From assembly GCA_028551475.1 (NCBI GenBank), contig CM052360.1, positions 17,658,501 to 17,722,500 on the forward strand: DNA of 64,000 nt, in the 5' to 3' direction. Source of the stretch: Casuarina equisetifolia (Eukaryota > Streptophyta > Magnoliopsida > Fagales > Casuarinaceae). Each line of letters opens with the position of its first letter. Within the stretch, counting starts at the first letter, position 1. The notes under the pieces were generated by a model. That model had not been told where the DNA came from, did no database searches, and saw only the letters and a program-made list of their open reading frames with translations. Made by a program: the position numbers and the translations under genes. Shown piece by piece: positions 10,883-22,213 of the stretch.

Positions 10883-10893
10883 GTGTGTGTGTG
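10833..10893. repeat. (AT)n(GT)n microsatellite at the S3 TATA position
   Basis: 47 bp of pure AT (10833-10879) followed by a short GT run (to 10893). It lies exactly where the sister genes carry their single TATATA box, so the TATA box itself has expanded into a microsatellite. Confidence 0.95.
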
Positions 10894-11159
10894 ATTAGTA
10901 GGTGCAAGCTTTGCAACAATGAGTGTGTGGTGAAGAGGCATTCTTTGAGAGGCATAAGAAATTGAAGGATCACATGGACCTGTCCTCCAACTTTTTGTCA
11001 AGGACCTTTTAATAATGGAGCCGCTGAAGGTTGGAAGACATAAAGGGCATACTTTTCTGGGACAAAAACCTACAAGGGCCTTAGCTAAAAATCAGCTCTG
11101 AGGAGACCGTACCCAAGGTGTCAACCATTGGCTTTCTTACCACCTAAGGAAGACAAGTT

Positions 11160-11165
11160 GAGACA
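11160..11165 (-). promoter_or_regulatory. TGTCTC element upstream of S3
   Basis: GAGACA on the plus strand in the same context (GTTGAGACATA) as at S2 and S8. The distance of 443 bp is longer because of the expanded AT run. Confidence 0.45.
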
Positions 11166-11209
11166 TACTGTCGATTATTTTTTGGCAAGAATAGGTAACT
11201 TGGCTCTTC

Positions 11210-11790
11210 TAGGATATGCTAGTAGATATTTGTTAAAATTAGTAAGGATTAGTCTTACATTGTTAACGAATAATCCTTTGGCTGAAGCTTAAATGTGAAA
11301 AAGGTTTTTTAATTTTTAAGTTAGTTTTTAGGTAGATATAGGCTTTTTGATGGTATTCTAAGTGTTATACCAAATCTATTTATACTAAGAAGGAACGTAG
11401 GGGAAGGAAGTTTACTCCATTGTGCAGTTAGCCCACTTGGGGAGAAAAATAAGGATCGGGCTGCAAACATCATTCGCACAATAATGCTAAATTTATCAAG
11501 TTTAAGAAAAATTTCTCTACATTTATAAAAGAAATAATTTCTCCATTTGTTTTGACCTTTTTTCTTTCTAGACATGGCTTCCTTCTTCTATTCTTGTTTC
11601 TCTCAGTTTTTGTATTATCATACGACAGTTACATAAAAATGACAACCAAAACTAAACTCAAAAGTTTATAAGTGAGGAAACCAGAATTTAAGAAAATTAT
11701 TATCACAAAATTATTTGGTCCTTACAAGCAAAATTATGTTTTTGGTCCCATTTTTAGTCCAAACTTAACAATCTCCCCTTTGAGTTAAAA
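11210..11790. repeat. SAUR upstream block, copy 3
   Basis: Diverged copy of 5185-5600 and 9097-9560, starting at GGCTCTTCTAGGATATGCT. It holds no frame of its own. Confidence 0.6.
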
Positions 11791-13410
11791 CTGTGGTATA
11801 GATTAAAGCAATGTTTTGCTTTATTGGCCTCAGGTCTTTCATATTAAAATATTTACTTAGTTTTTTCTTTAATCCGTCAATCCTTGAGGCATTCAAAAAC
11901 TTCGTGCCCTTAGGCAATCTTCCTAGCTAAGAGGTATGATTCTGAGGTAAGAAGTTTATCTATTCTTGCATCGTTTCAATTTACTCCTTTTTGGGTGTCT
12001 CACATGCTTTTTTAAAGCCCCTAAATTTTCCCAGTCGATCAACAAGATTTATTCATTAGTAATCTTATGAGAGCCTTTGCATCTCTAATAGATGTTCTGA
12101 GTTAAAATTCTGATGTTAGTAGTTAATCTTGTTTCCCTCATTATTGCTTTGCTAGTCATTCTAAATATTGTATTCTGGCGTCAGTATCAAAGGACTATAT
12201 CTGAGTCACTTAAGTTGCCACTAGAATGAGACAAAATCTTCTCTCTACTCCTAATGTCTTGTATTGTCTAATTCTCAAAAAATACAACGTGTTGGCTTTT
12301 GATAAACTTTCTCTTGATTAGATCATTAAATATTTGATCAAACTCATCAAATCACATCCCAAAAGTACAAACAGTTTAAACATCATATGAAATATAGACC
12401 TCTCATCTTTGGAAATATGAACAAGCTTTGCGCCGAATGATATATAGATGCTAATAAAAAACACTTTGTTGGTCAAAATTCCATTTGAAACATTGACCTA
12501 GATAACAAACAACATGAGATTCAACACATGCACAATTGTGTTCCATGCCTCTCCTAAACCACCAAAATGCTTGGGCAACTTTACTTGATCTAGCATACAT
12601 CGAGCTAGTTTGATTAAGGTTTTCTTCATTCTTTTTACCATGTCATTCGCCTGGAGTAGCTTTGGTGCCGTCTTATAATATGTGATCCCTTACTTTATGC
12701 GGTACTCATCAAATGATCCCAAATACTTGCTTATATTCTTTGCACATAGGCACTGCAATTTTGTCTTAGATTCTCTCTCAACTAAGGCTTGAAATAACAT
12801 GAACACTTTCACCACTTGATCTTACTCTTTAGGATGTAATTTCAAGTCTTCTTAAAATAATCATTGCTGAATGTCCTAAAGTAAATACTCCCACCAAGAG
12901 TTCTCTTGTTTTTATCAAATGATATAAATCTGAGTGCAACAAGTGAATACATTTTAGTGTACACTCTTCATCCCTTGTAAGAGCTTTTCTTGGTCATTAC
13001 TCTCAACACCTACGTCTCTAAGCAGATATTGCCAACAACTTTGGCAAACCAACCGTTTCCATCTTTACAACACTTAAATTACCAGATGAGTAAAAAGTTG
13101 AATTGATCCTATCGAGATGTAAATGGATGGTGGCGTCGCTGTTAATCAGCCAACTCTTCTCATTGTAAGCTTGATTGACCAGATTAACATCACAAGCAAA
13201 GAGAAGTCCTTCTTCGCTTGTAGCATCTTGGTCTTCATTTCCACCATCATTATTTTCATAATCATTGTTCTTGTTTCCATCTTTCCAACACCTATGATGT
13301 TTCTTAACATGCCCTTTCTCACCACAGTGATAGCACTTAACGTTTACATACCTTGTATGAATAACGTTTTTTACCTGATCCTTATTTTAACTCCAACAAC
13401 TAGTATCAAA
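11790..13410 (-). pseudogene. Ty1/copia retrotransposon relic
   Basis: Minus strand, heavily decayed. At about 13240-13345 it reads a copia zinc knuckle (CYHCGEKGHVKKHHRC). Further in, 12400-13050 reads as integrase (VKRMKKTLIK, ARCML and LPKHFGG-like motifs). 11820-11990 reads as the reverse-transcriptase scrap shared with the SAUR spacers. The order gag, integrase, RT is that of copia. Many stops and shifts are present, and LTRs are not recognisable. Confidence 0.72.
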
Positions 13411-13489
13411 TCCTGAGAGGTCAGGCAAGGAAGAACCCAGTTTGACAGGATTGGGCTTCTCACGTCAAGAAGGTGCTTAGAAACGTTGT

Positions 13490-13614
13490 ACAGCAAGTAT
13501 TGCGAGGTGGCCTTTTGGAACAACAACAAACGTTGTAGTTGCTTTCTTTTAAAATGAGTTTGATACGAGGAGAATGTGCTTAGCATTTATAATACCAAGC
13601 AAACAAATAGCCAT
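13490..13614 (-). pseudogene. SAUR pseudogene fragment S4 (5' end only)
   Basis: ATG at 13612-13614 begins a B-type SAUR (NAKHIL, then VVPKGHLAI) that has a TAA within the first 25 codons. It loses all similarity beyond about 13490, where copia-relic sequence takes over. Its 5' untranslated region is not next to it: it resumes at 14568 after a 0.9-kb insertion. Confidence 0.85.
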
Positions 13615-13631
13615 TGCTGTCTATGTACGCT

Positions 13632-14567
13632 ACTGCAGACAAGGATATATGTTAAGTCCTATATGGCAAAAGCAGAAATTTAAGGAGTAATTTAAAAAGA
13701 GATGTATTTTTTTATTTAATGCCTTAGTGTTTTAAATTGAATATAAGCCAATCTCTATACAAACTAACATGATATCATAGTCCAAGTTCTTCTTAGAATC
13801 CTTATGGATTTGGATAAATCAAATCTATGTTGAAAGCAACATTACAAAGTAAATGTTTAGACCTACATTACTAAGGAGTCTATTAGGGATCTAAGTTTAA
13901 TCTTTTGTTCATTTACGATTGTGCAAAGATCCTCATGAGAAATATACCCTTGCGCTTAGAGTCAGGAGGAGTATTAAGTCTCATATAAAAAATATAAAAA
14001 GTTAAAAGATTTTATAAAGAAATGAGTTCCTTCACCTATTGTCTTAATATTTAAAGCTGAATATGAGTCATTCTCTATAATTGCATCAAAGCACAAGTTC
14101 TTTCTTAGCGTCCCTATGGATTTTAATAAGTTAGATACACATAGAAAGCAACATTGTAATGTGTATATTTAAACCTACATTGTGGTGAGGAGGCATGTCA
14201 TAGCGTGGATGTCTAGTTCCACATTGCTACTAAGTTAATTGGGAATCTAAGTTCAATTTTTCTCCATTCACTCATGAATAACGATTCTTGTAGGAAATGT
14301 TGTCAAATACTTAGGACAAGGGGGCAAGTTTAGTCCCACATGGGAAGAATTGAATTTGAAGGTAATTTATAAAGAGATGAGTTTATTCACTTAATGTTTT
14401 AGGGTTTTATGATAGACACAAGTCTTCTATTTAGTTTGAGTGAAGGAATGTATTAAGTCCATGATAAAAATAAAAACTTAAGGTATAGTCTATAAAGAGA
14501 TGAGTTTCTTCACTTAATATCTTAGAATTTCAAGTTAGATATAAACTTATTTTTATAAAATCTAACA
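13632..14567. repeat. Repeat-rich insertion splitting SAUR pseudogene S4
   Basis: About 935 bp placed between the S4 start codon and its 5' leader. It consists of two diverged units of about 350 bp (13650-13970, 13974-14330) and two partial ones (14330-14455, 14456-14560). Each unit has a ...AAAGAGATGAGTT... stretch, and the two long units share a CCTATGGATTT stretch. The insertion is bounded by TG and CA, which hints at LTR origin. No clear target duplication was found. Confidence 0.65.
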
Positions 14568-14850
14568 ATGTTGAAGATCAAACAACGAAAAGGGTGAAGA
14601 AAGTAAAGGATTTGATAGCTAGGGGCTTTGAGGACCGGTTTTGGCCATTGACCGATATGTTTACGTAAATTTATAAGTTGATATGAGTGCTAAAGGCTGA
14701 AATTTCGGGTGAGTGGTGCAGGGTCCCTGGGGTGGGTGTTTTTGCCACACATAAGTAATTTAAGTATCACCTGGATCTATCTTTCAACTCATTAAGACTT
14801 TGTGGTATACAAGACCTTGTATTTACTATTCAAATTTTGTGCTAAATTTT
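14568..14850 (-). pseudogene. Detached 5' leader and promoter of SAUR pseudogene S4
   Basis: Matches the sequence upstream of the other SAUR start codons (GAAGATCAAACAACGAAAAGG, the AAAGGATTTGATAGCTAGG stretch, and the CCTGG..CTATC..TCAACT block), but without a good TATA box. No coding content. Confidence 0.7.
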
Positions 14851-15379
14851 CTGCGTGAACTGCCTGCAAGGACCCTATTTCAATCAAAAGTGTGGATTAT
14901 ATTTTCTCTAAAATTCTTAAATAGAATTTGTTGCTGGGTCCAGATTACACTCTTATATGATGTCTTTTAGTGAGGTTAGTACCCTGTTTATGGATAAGGA
15001 TAACGTAGTTGACAAAATCCTCCCGTGTTATGGTAGAGACTATGTCCAGTGTCTTAATGCATGAGGAACGATAATTGTAACGGAAAAAATGGTCGCCTAT
15101 CTTGGAAGTTCTAGCCATCCATGAGAAAAGTAGGAATAAAAGAAAGAAAAAGATAATCTAGAATGAAATATAAGAATGTAACGCGGTTGATTTTCAGTTA
15201 ACTTTAATGGCAAACAAGTAGGATATTTTAAGGGAATGAATAGATTAAGATAAGGTGATCATATTTCGCTATATTTATTTGTCTTCAATATGGAGATACT
15301 CAATAGGATTATTATTGTAAAGACTTTTACTTCTATTTTTAAGCTCTCCATTGGCATTGCAAAGTAGAAAAAGTAATTA
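14851..15379. other. No gene seen
   Basis: AT-rich spacer without a convincing frame, repeat pair or RNA gene. Confidence 0.5.
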
Positions 15380-16090
15380 ATATTTTTGTTTGCAAATGAT
15401 TTTTTTATTTGAGCATGGTGATGTTAATTAAGTAGTTTGTCTTCTTAATAATTTGGATGAGTTTATTGGCCTTATAAGATTACATTTTAATCTAAGCAAA
15501 TGCTAGATACTTTTTACAAGGTTACCAAAGCATGAACAATTGCTTATATTGGATCATTCTCTTTTTCTAGTAGGTTTTTTTTTTCCTATTAGATATTTTG
15601 GATGTTCGTCTTGCTAATCTAGGTTGATTGTAAGGCTTTAAAAGACTAAAAAGATAAAGGAGTGGGGAATGAAACATCTAAGTTATGTAGGATGATTATA
15701 ATTGGCAAAATCAATTGTCATTTTCATATATGCCTTTTAGTTGTAAATGTTTTAAGTACCAAAACCAATAACCTACAAGATTGAGAAAAAAGATAAAGGA
15801 CTTTTTATGGGCAAATAATATTGAAGAACATAAATGTCACAAAATTGTGCGGCAAGTAAGTTGCTTACTAAGAAGGAAGGAAGGCTAGGATTATTAGATC
15901 TTAAATTATTAAACAAGAGTTTGTTGGGCACATGTTTTCAAATGTTATTTATGACCCAATTTTTTCTAGTAGGAGCAAATGGATATATAGTACAAAAAGT
16001 AGGAGAATTTTGGTAATACAACTAGATATTAAAGGTAGTGTGACATGAAATTGGAGGGGTTTCTCCAATCTAAAACTTGCTCTAACCTTG
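15380..16090 (+). pseudogene. LINE (non-LTR) reverse transcriptase relic
   Basis: Plus-strand pieces in several frames match the end of plant L1-type reverse transcriptases in order: a PIRYLG-like motif (about 15580), LSYVGRMIIIGKI (about 15680), a KIKDFLWAN-like stretch (about 15795), KEGRLGLLDLKLLNKSLLG (about 15870-15930) and a closing tryptophan-rich part near 16050. Frameshifts and stops are frequent. The 5' half of the element is missing. Confidence 0.78.
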
Positions 16091-16099
16091 GCTATTTCC

Positions 16100-17235
16100 A
16101 GGCTATCTTATTGCTACAAAGAGACATACAATGAGTTACAATAGGTTGTTATGTGGTGGATTTGTATAATCTAATTTAGTTTGGTGAGATCAATACGCAT
16201 AACTTCATTGACTGGCACGTTTGTTAAGATAAACTTCTTATAGCAAATATTCTTTCTTAGTAGTTTCGTTCCATCAATGTATATTGTGTAACCTATGAGT
16301 GTCCCATCTCTATTTTGAATGCACTTGGACAAGTTTGATTTGGTGCAATATCCTTGAATAATTGGCCTTCCATTGCCCCATAAAAGAATAGGATACTAAA
16401 CTACAGTGGATGATTAAAGCAATAAAAGAAAAAGATTTGACAATTAGACTTTTCAGATTATCATTCTTAACATGCATTTTGTATCTAATGAAACCAAAGG
16501 TGATTTCATAACATAGTTGAATGAATGATCCTATTGGAAAAAGTAAGTAAATTATATGTGGAAGAGCATCTTGGTTCAAAATTATAAAATCATTCCATGC
16601 TAACATTTTGTTATTGAAAGTTGGAGGCTTCTTGCCATGGTCTTTTTAAAATCAAAGTCAAGTTTGTAGATGTTGCGGTATTGCCCCTAAGCTTATATAT
16701 TTTAAACATTATGAATAAACCTTATATATTTATACTAAAAAGAATATAACATTTTTGAGGAGATTAACTGCCTTTATAGATAGAAAGAATACTTTTTATT
16801 TTATTTACAAATATAAAGAAAAATAAAATGATATATATCTTCTCTCTCTTTGCGAAAGCTCAAAGTAATTCTTGTAGGCAGGAATGCAAAAACCTACGAT
16901 CTTAGAATAATGAGAACTAAGACTTCTAATTATGAAACTATCCGGAGCTTTGTAGCTTCATTGTGCAGCCCACTTGAAATCTATGGTATCCCGTAGGTAA
17001 TTTTGATAAGTTGAATACCAATTGGGACATAATTTGAATCGCGGAAAAAATAAATAAAATAATAGGCGCTTGCGTGCTAAAATATTGAGAAAGAGTAAAC
17101 TGGAATTATAACACAGTTCACAATTGAGATCAGAACCAGGTACTTTTAAAATTATTAGAAAAAAATTAAAAACTTGATCCTTTTGTTCAGCAAAAGATCG
17201 ACTAATATATGGATACCTCATATCAGTTGCTTATA
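16100..17235. other. No gene seen
   Basis: AT-rich. The minus-strand frame at 16310-16606 (98 codons) has no recognisable domain, and I do not call it. Confidence 0.45.
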
Positions 17236-18150
17236 CATGTCAAGCATAGCAATCTCGTCTCTGTCCTGCATTGTGTCTTTTGTACTCTTATTAGTTTTGT
17301 ATTTGTATGGATAAATACATGATTACTTGGTCAATTTATAACATGTTTTGTATTTGTTCAATAATGATAAACTAACTGTTATAGACTAGTGATATTGATA
17401 TAACCCCTGTTGTTAGAATGTGGACAATAATCTCACATTGTTAAGGAATATGATGAAAATTTTGTTTGTACCTCTTAACACTTATGTATAGTTTTTGTCA
17501 ATGTTATTGTTATATTGGAGGATAATATTAATTAATATTACTAAATAAACCATTGTTTGTTGTAATCTATGGACTTGTTTGCCATACTTGTAGTTATTGT
17601 TAGAAGGTTCAAAACTCAACCAAAAGTTAATTCAAGAGGTTAAAGAATCATTTTTTCATTTAAGTTTTACTTTAGCAATTTTTTCTTTTAATGTAGGACT
17701 TGTCTTATGTAGTTGTACTATCCATCAACCATTTTATATCTCGTACCACACAATTCGAGCCAATTTCGTTCTTGTTAAGAAAATTTGAACAAAAATAGAA
17801 GTGAAAATCAAAGTGTAGAAGGTCTCAACTTTTGTTTTATTGTCAGTGACATTATCCATTTCTTGTTGATTTCACGTAGCCCTTTGCAAGGTACGGTGGA
17901 AGGTTTTTAACTGTTCTGAAACAGAGGAGGATATACTATGCAAACTATTATCTAGAGGAAAACACAAAAAATCAAAGAGGCTAGAAATTTCACAATTGAA
18001 ACAAGATCGATCGAAGTTGTTAGGTAGTCTGAGATTTGCATTTTCTGGGAGAGTGGGCCAAACTGATTTTATTTCAGATGGTAAAAGCTACGGTTGGCAC
18101 TTCTCGTTTATGTTAGTGCCGAGTACTATGCCATAATAGGTACAAGAAAG

Positions 18151-18238
18151 GAATTGTGATGCCCAAATCCAAATTCTTCCTCAAACTTGTCGAGTCATTA
18201 TTGAAACAAATGGTGGCTTAGAACTGATAATGGAGTTC
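18151..18238 (-). pseudogene. SAUR relic within duplication, copy 1
   Basis: About 90 bp matching the centre of a SAUR (region from RFVVP to EEFGF), with an in-frame stop. It is joined at 18240 to unrelated GC-richer sequence that is also present in copy 2. Confidence 0.6.
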
Positions 18239-18239
18239 T

Positions 18240-18520
18240 ATTGATGCGGTCTGGCACGCCCGAGTGCATTAACGACGGGATTTGGGCTTTTTTTTTGGGA
18301 TCAAATAGAGCCATTTTCAAGCTATTCTACCGGGGATATAAAGAACGAAATAAAGAAATTTTCATTCACAATAATCTTGTTCTTTACACGATTTCCCGGT
18401 TCTCCTTATATCCATTTCCAGCTCGATGTCAGGGGGTCAGTAGTCTCCTCATAGACCCCGCGAGCCTTGGTGCTGCACATTGGTGCACACTAGGGAAAGT
18501 TCCCAAGGAGCTTGATAGAC
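18240..18520. repeat. GC-richer segment of unknown origin, copy 1
   Basis: Starts near GATGCGGTCTGGCACGCCCG and ends near AAAGTTCCCAAGGAGC. It recurs at 29918-30185. Its composition differs from the AT-rich surroundings. No frame or known motif was recognised. Confidence 0.5.
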
Positions 18521-18774
18521 TTTTCTTTCTTTAACTAGCTGGTAAAGATAGAATTTTCTTTCCATAACATAGCGGAAAAACATAACAAATTGCATAAAAT
18601 GAAGCATCAAAGAAGCGTCACAGAATCCATGGAACCGAAATTTAGACTGAAAGTTATCTTATCTTTACATATGGTAACAGAGTATGGAGAAACTACAACG
18701 ATTTTTGCTCCAAAATATAGTGTTCGTCAAATATCCATCTACATCTGCGGAAAAGAAACGAAGAATGTACATGG

Positions 18775-19116
18775 TCACAAATTGTCAGTGCTCGTTATCA
18801 TAGTCCAATGTTGCATCAATCCATGTAAGCGAGAAGTGAGATCAATGAAGTAATCTTCGCTGCAAGGAATAGTAAGACCACCCATGGGATGATTGAATCC
18901 GAATTCTTCCTCAGCCTTGCCTAGCAGTTGTTGAAATGAAGGGTGGTTCAGAAAAGATACTGGAACCACGAACCGCTTTTTTTGGCTCTCACCAACGTAT
19001 ATGGCGAGGCTGCCTCTTGGAACATCACCAAATGTTGAAGCTACTTTCTTTGCAAAAGAGTTTGATCGGCGAAGAATATGCTTGGCGTTTGTGAAACCAG
19101 GCAAGTGAATCGCCAT
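18775..19116 (-). CDS. SAUR family auxin-responsive protein (S6, A type, extended C terminus)
   Basis: Intact 113-residue SAUR. Residues 1-101 differ from S9 at only two places (Gly7/Ser7, Asn75/Asp75). Core motifs are [12 protein letters not shown] (32-43), [18 protein letters not shown] (48-65) and [18 protein letters not shown] (68-85). The usual TAA after residue 101 has become CAA, so the frame runs on for 12 residues ([12 protein letters not shown]) to a TGA. Role by family: auxin-induced cell expansion through PP2C.D phosphatase inhibition. TATA box about 120 bp and TGTCTC 406 bp upstream, with a short TGTCC pentamer array beside the latter. Confidence 0.93.
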   Translation of the reverse strand: MAIHLPGFTNAKHILRRSNSFAKKVASTFGDVPRGSLAIYVGESQKKRFVVPVSFLNHPSFQQLLGKAEEEFGFNHPMGGLTIPCSEDYFIDLTSRLHGLMQHWTMITSTDNL

Positions 19117-19232
19117 CGCTATCTAGCTATGTTATAGCCCAGAAAGATGGTGAATATCGCAATCGAAAAGGGAGGAAAAAGCAAAGAATTTGATGATAGA
19201 AGCTGTGAGGACTTGCGTTTGGGTTTGGAATG

Positions 19233-19242
19233 TATATATATA
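19233..19242 (-). promoter_or_regulatory. TATA box of S6
   Basis: TATATATATA about 120 bp upstream of the ATG. Confidence 0.75.
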
Positions 19243-19494
19243 GATGGTTAGCATGTGAAAGTCCCTGAAATGAATGGAGTAGAAGCATCGGGGTGTGGAT
19301 TGGCGCGACACCTAGCATTTGAAGGGTCACATGGCTTGTCCTCCAACTCGTTGTCAAGAGCTTGGTAGCTATCGAGACTTAACGTTTGCAACACATGTTT
19401 TGCGCAAGCTTTTCTTGGTGAACAACCTACAGAGGCCCTGTTGAATCAAGGATATGTGGATTGTCGAAACCCTGAACCACAGGCTGACATCTTA

Positions 19495-19527
19495 CTGGAC
19501 AAGGACAGGACAGGACAGGCTGAGACA
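19495..19527 (-). promoter_or_regulatory. TGTCC array and TGTCTC element of S6
   Basis: TGTCTC (19522-19527, minus strand) lies next to pentamer repeats reading TGTCC on the minus strand (19495-19519). TGTCNN is the general auxin response factor site, so the array may add weaker sites. This is inference. Confidence 0.45.
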
Positions 19528-21490
19528 TATTTGTCGATCTTTTCTTTGCAGTAGTTTCTTACATGATTTTTCCCTTTGGATAAGTAATTACTTGCTACGG
19601 TGCCCTTTTTTCTTGGTAAAGTCACACATACAGAAGGGAAAGAGATAGAAAGAAAGGTTGTCTAGGGTGGAATTTGGTGTCATGCACAAGAAAAGTAACG
19701 ACAAAGAGAAAGAAACGAAAATTTGGAAGCGTAAGAATTCGATGAGGTAGATGAACTCTATTTGCAGGCGAAAGGATAATATCTTTTCATCTACTGTTAT
19801 AAAGAAAAATATAAATATCTTTCACCTCTCTACTTTCGGAAACCTCAAAACTATTTTCGCAACTTACAAAAGCCTACCAATAATTTTAGGAGGACATCCG
19901 TACCACCCAAAAGTATATGTAATTCCAAAGTAACTTGAAAGCCTCATTGTACAGCCCACTTGTTGGACGAAAGGAAGTTGTCAAATATTGTACGAAACTC
20001 TCGTGCGTGCTTCTAATTATATCCCTGGTTCTAAATTTAAGAAATTAGATTATCAGATATGATATTATAAACTTGAATTAGAGATGTATATTGAGAATGA
20101 GCATAGTGTCATGTACCTCAAAATTGGAGCTTGTATAAGCTCATATTTTCCCCTAGTTAATTAACTACTTTGGAATGGCAGTTTGATGGGACAAATTTTG
20201 ATGAGTTGTGATTCTAGAATGCCAAGAAAAATAGAAAGGAGTGGGACAAGTCATATTTCCAGCTTATCTAATTGAAGTATGATAAAAAAGAAGGGATGAA
20301 ATTAAAGTGCACTCTTTAGGTTAAAACTTGTTAAGTAAGATCAAGATAACCATATATTATAAATCAAAAGTTGCCCCCTCTTGGATTTCTTCCAGTTAAC
20401 CTTACCCTATTCTTCAACCAAAAAATTATCTTCCATCTCTTTTACACTCTCCTTCATACAATTTCAAATATTATATTCAACAAGATGTCTATCAAGAGCT
20501 TGGCATGATAATGCAGGGAACACATTTACAATAATATAGAAGAACACAAATGGTTTTACACTATTTGGCAAAAACAATTCATTTTTTTTATTTTTTTGGT
20601 TAAACAAAGGGAGTGTTGGAAATAAGTATCAAACTTGAGATCTCCTAGACAAAGGAGACCTTAGGCTGCTATTTGACAAGCAAAAGCAATCTTACTTAAA
20701 AAAAAAAAAATATACTCACTATTTATTTGAACTTTTCATACATTAGGAATCATTAGTGAGGGGATTTCTTATCTTTGTTGTGCCTATTTCTTTGTTTAAT
20801 GTGTTGACTCAACAAATAAAACAACACATGCAGAATTTTCCAAAATTTCATACTTAAACGAAATTTGCAAATATCCTAATTGAAAAATTATCATTTTATT
20901 CTTATTTATAAGCTACACTTAATTGTAACTTCCTTAGTGTGAGGATGTCATCCTTGTAACAATCTAACCTTTTCTTGTCTGGTACACTAGCTGAGAATGG
21001 TGGATGGATTCAATTAGTATGATATGAAAATTTGATCTATAGTCGCTTCTTTGTCTTTCACGAGTCAACATTGTGGCAGTTGCGACTAATTGTAAACATA
21101 ATTTGAGGAAGTTATTGGTTTTGACTTCGTGAAAGCATTTTGAGATCTTCAAATATTGAGAAAAAAGGGATTTCTAGGAAATTTTGATGAAAAATATAAC
21201 TGAACAAGTCAATCGAGTAGAAGAAACCAAAAAACCAGTGTCCAATTACGTATTAATATTCTCCATGGAAAAACAAATTCCAAACTGTATAAAATAGAAG
21301 GGACTAGAAATGTCACACAATCAAAATGATGTTAATTCTCATTGGAAAGTACTGACTTTTACATCTGCTAGGAGAATGTGGCCGAAACTCCAATGATTCT
21401 ACTGCTAGAATTTTCTTGTGCCAAAAAGAGAAAGAAGATCTACATGAATTTACAGAAAGTGGAGATGCTGATTAATTTTAGTGCCGCGCA

Positions 21491-21796
21491 TCACAACGAT
21501 TCATGTAAGCGAGAAGTGAGATCAATAAAGTCGCCTTCGCTGCAGGGAATTGTGAAACCACCAATTGGATGATAAAATCCAAATTCTTCCTCAGCCTTGC
21601 CTAGCAGTTGCAGAAATGAAGGCTCGTTCAGAAGTGATATTGGAACTATGAATCGCTTCTTTTCGCTCCTTCCAATGTATATTGGGAGGTGGCCTTTCGG
21701 AACATCAACAAGAGTTGCAGAAACTTTCTTCACAAATGAGTTTGATCGGCGGAAAATGTTCTTCACATTTAGAATACCGGGCAAACGTATGGCCAT
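21491..21796 (-). CDS. SAUR family auxin-responsive protein (S7, B type)
   Basis: Intact 101-residue SAUR, B partner of S6. Motifs: VPKGHLPIYIGRS (32-44; the usual AVYVGE altered to PIYIGR), RFIVP (48-52), LNEPSFLQLL (56-65) and AEEEFGFYHPIGGFTIPC (68-85). It differs from its duplicate S10 at 13 residues, far more than the neighbouring A pair. Role by family as for the other SAURs, but several core positions are unusual. TATA about 130 bp upstream. The expected TGTCTC at -412 reads TGACTC. Confidence 0.9.
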   Translation of the reverse strand: MAIRLPGILNVKNIFRRSNSFVKKVSATLVDVPKGHLPIYIGRSEKKRFIVPISLLNEPSFLQLLGKAEEEFGFYHPIGGFTIPCSEGDFIDLTSRLHESL

Positions 21797-21924
21797 CCCG
21801 ACCTGGCTAAACTATTTCCCAGAGAAATGTCGAAGATCAACAACGAAAAGGGTGAAGAGAGTAAAGGATCTGATAGCTAAGGATGTGAGAACTTGGTTTG
21901 GTTATTGATTGACTTGTGTATCGA

Positions 21925-21930
21925 TATATA
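21925..21930 (-). promoter_or_regulatory. TATA box of S7
   Basis: TATATA in the context CCTATATATC, about 130 bp upstream of the ATG. Confidence 0.7.
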
Positions 21931-22207
21931 GGTGATCAGTGGGCGCAAGTCTGCAACAATGTGTGTGGTGTAGTCGCATTCTAGTAGGGTTCTGTGAGAG
22001 ACAAGCGTTTAAAGGATCACATGAACCTGTCCTCCAACTGATTGTCGAGGACTTCTTAGTGATGAAGCCACTGAAAGTTGGAAGTCAAAAATAAAGGGCA
22101 TGCTTATCCGGGAGAACAACCAACAAGGGCCCTCCCTGAAATCAAAGATAAGCATACCGGTCCAGCGTCTTAACCACCGGCTCTTTGACGACAGAGGAGG
22201 GCAGGTT

Positions 22208-22213
22208 GAGTCA
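22208..22213 (-). promoter_or_regulatory. Altered auxin element position of S7
   Basis: The site aligned to TGTCTC in sister genes reads TGACTC here (GAGTCA on the plus strand), 412 bp upstream. S10 and the third copy (47493-47498) share the change, so it predates the duplication. Confidence 0.45.

Noticed and set aside
13650-14560. Regular repeats considered as a CRISPR-like or satellite array
   Set aside because: Units are of uneven length and strongly diverged, without spacer structure, in a plant genome. LTR-type repeat decay is the simpler reading.
16310-16606. 98-codon minus-strand frame considered as a transposon or plant mobile domain remnant
   Set aside because: Some residues looked suggestive (MGQWKANYSRILHQ), but I could not match any family.
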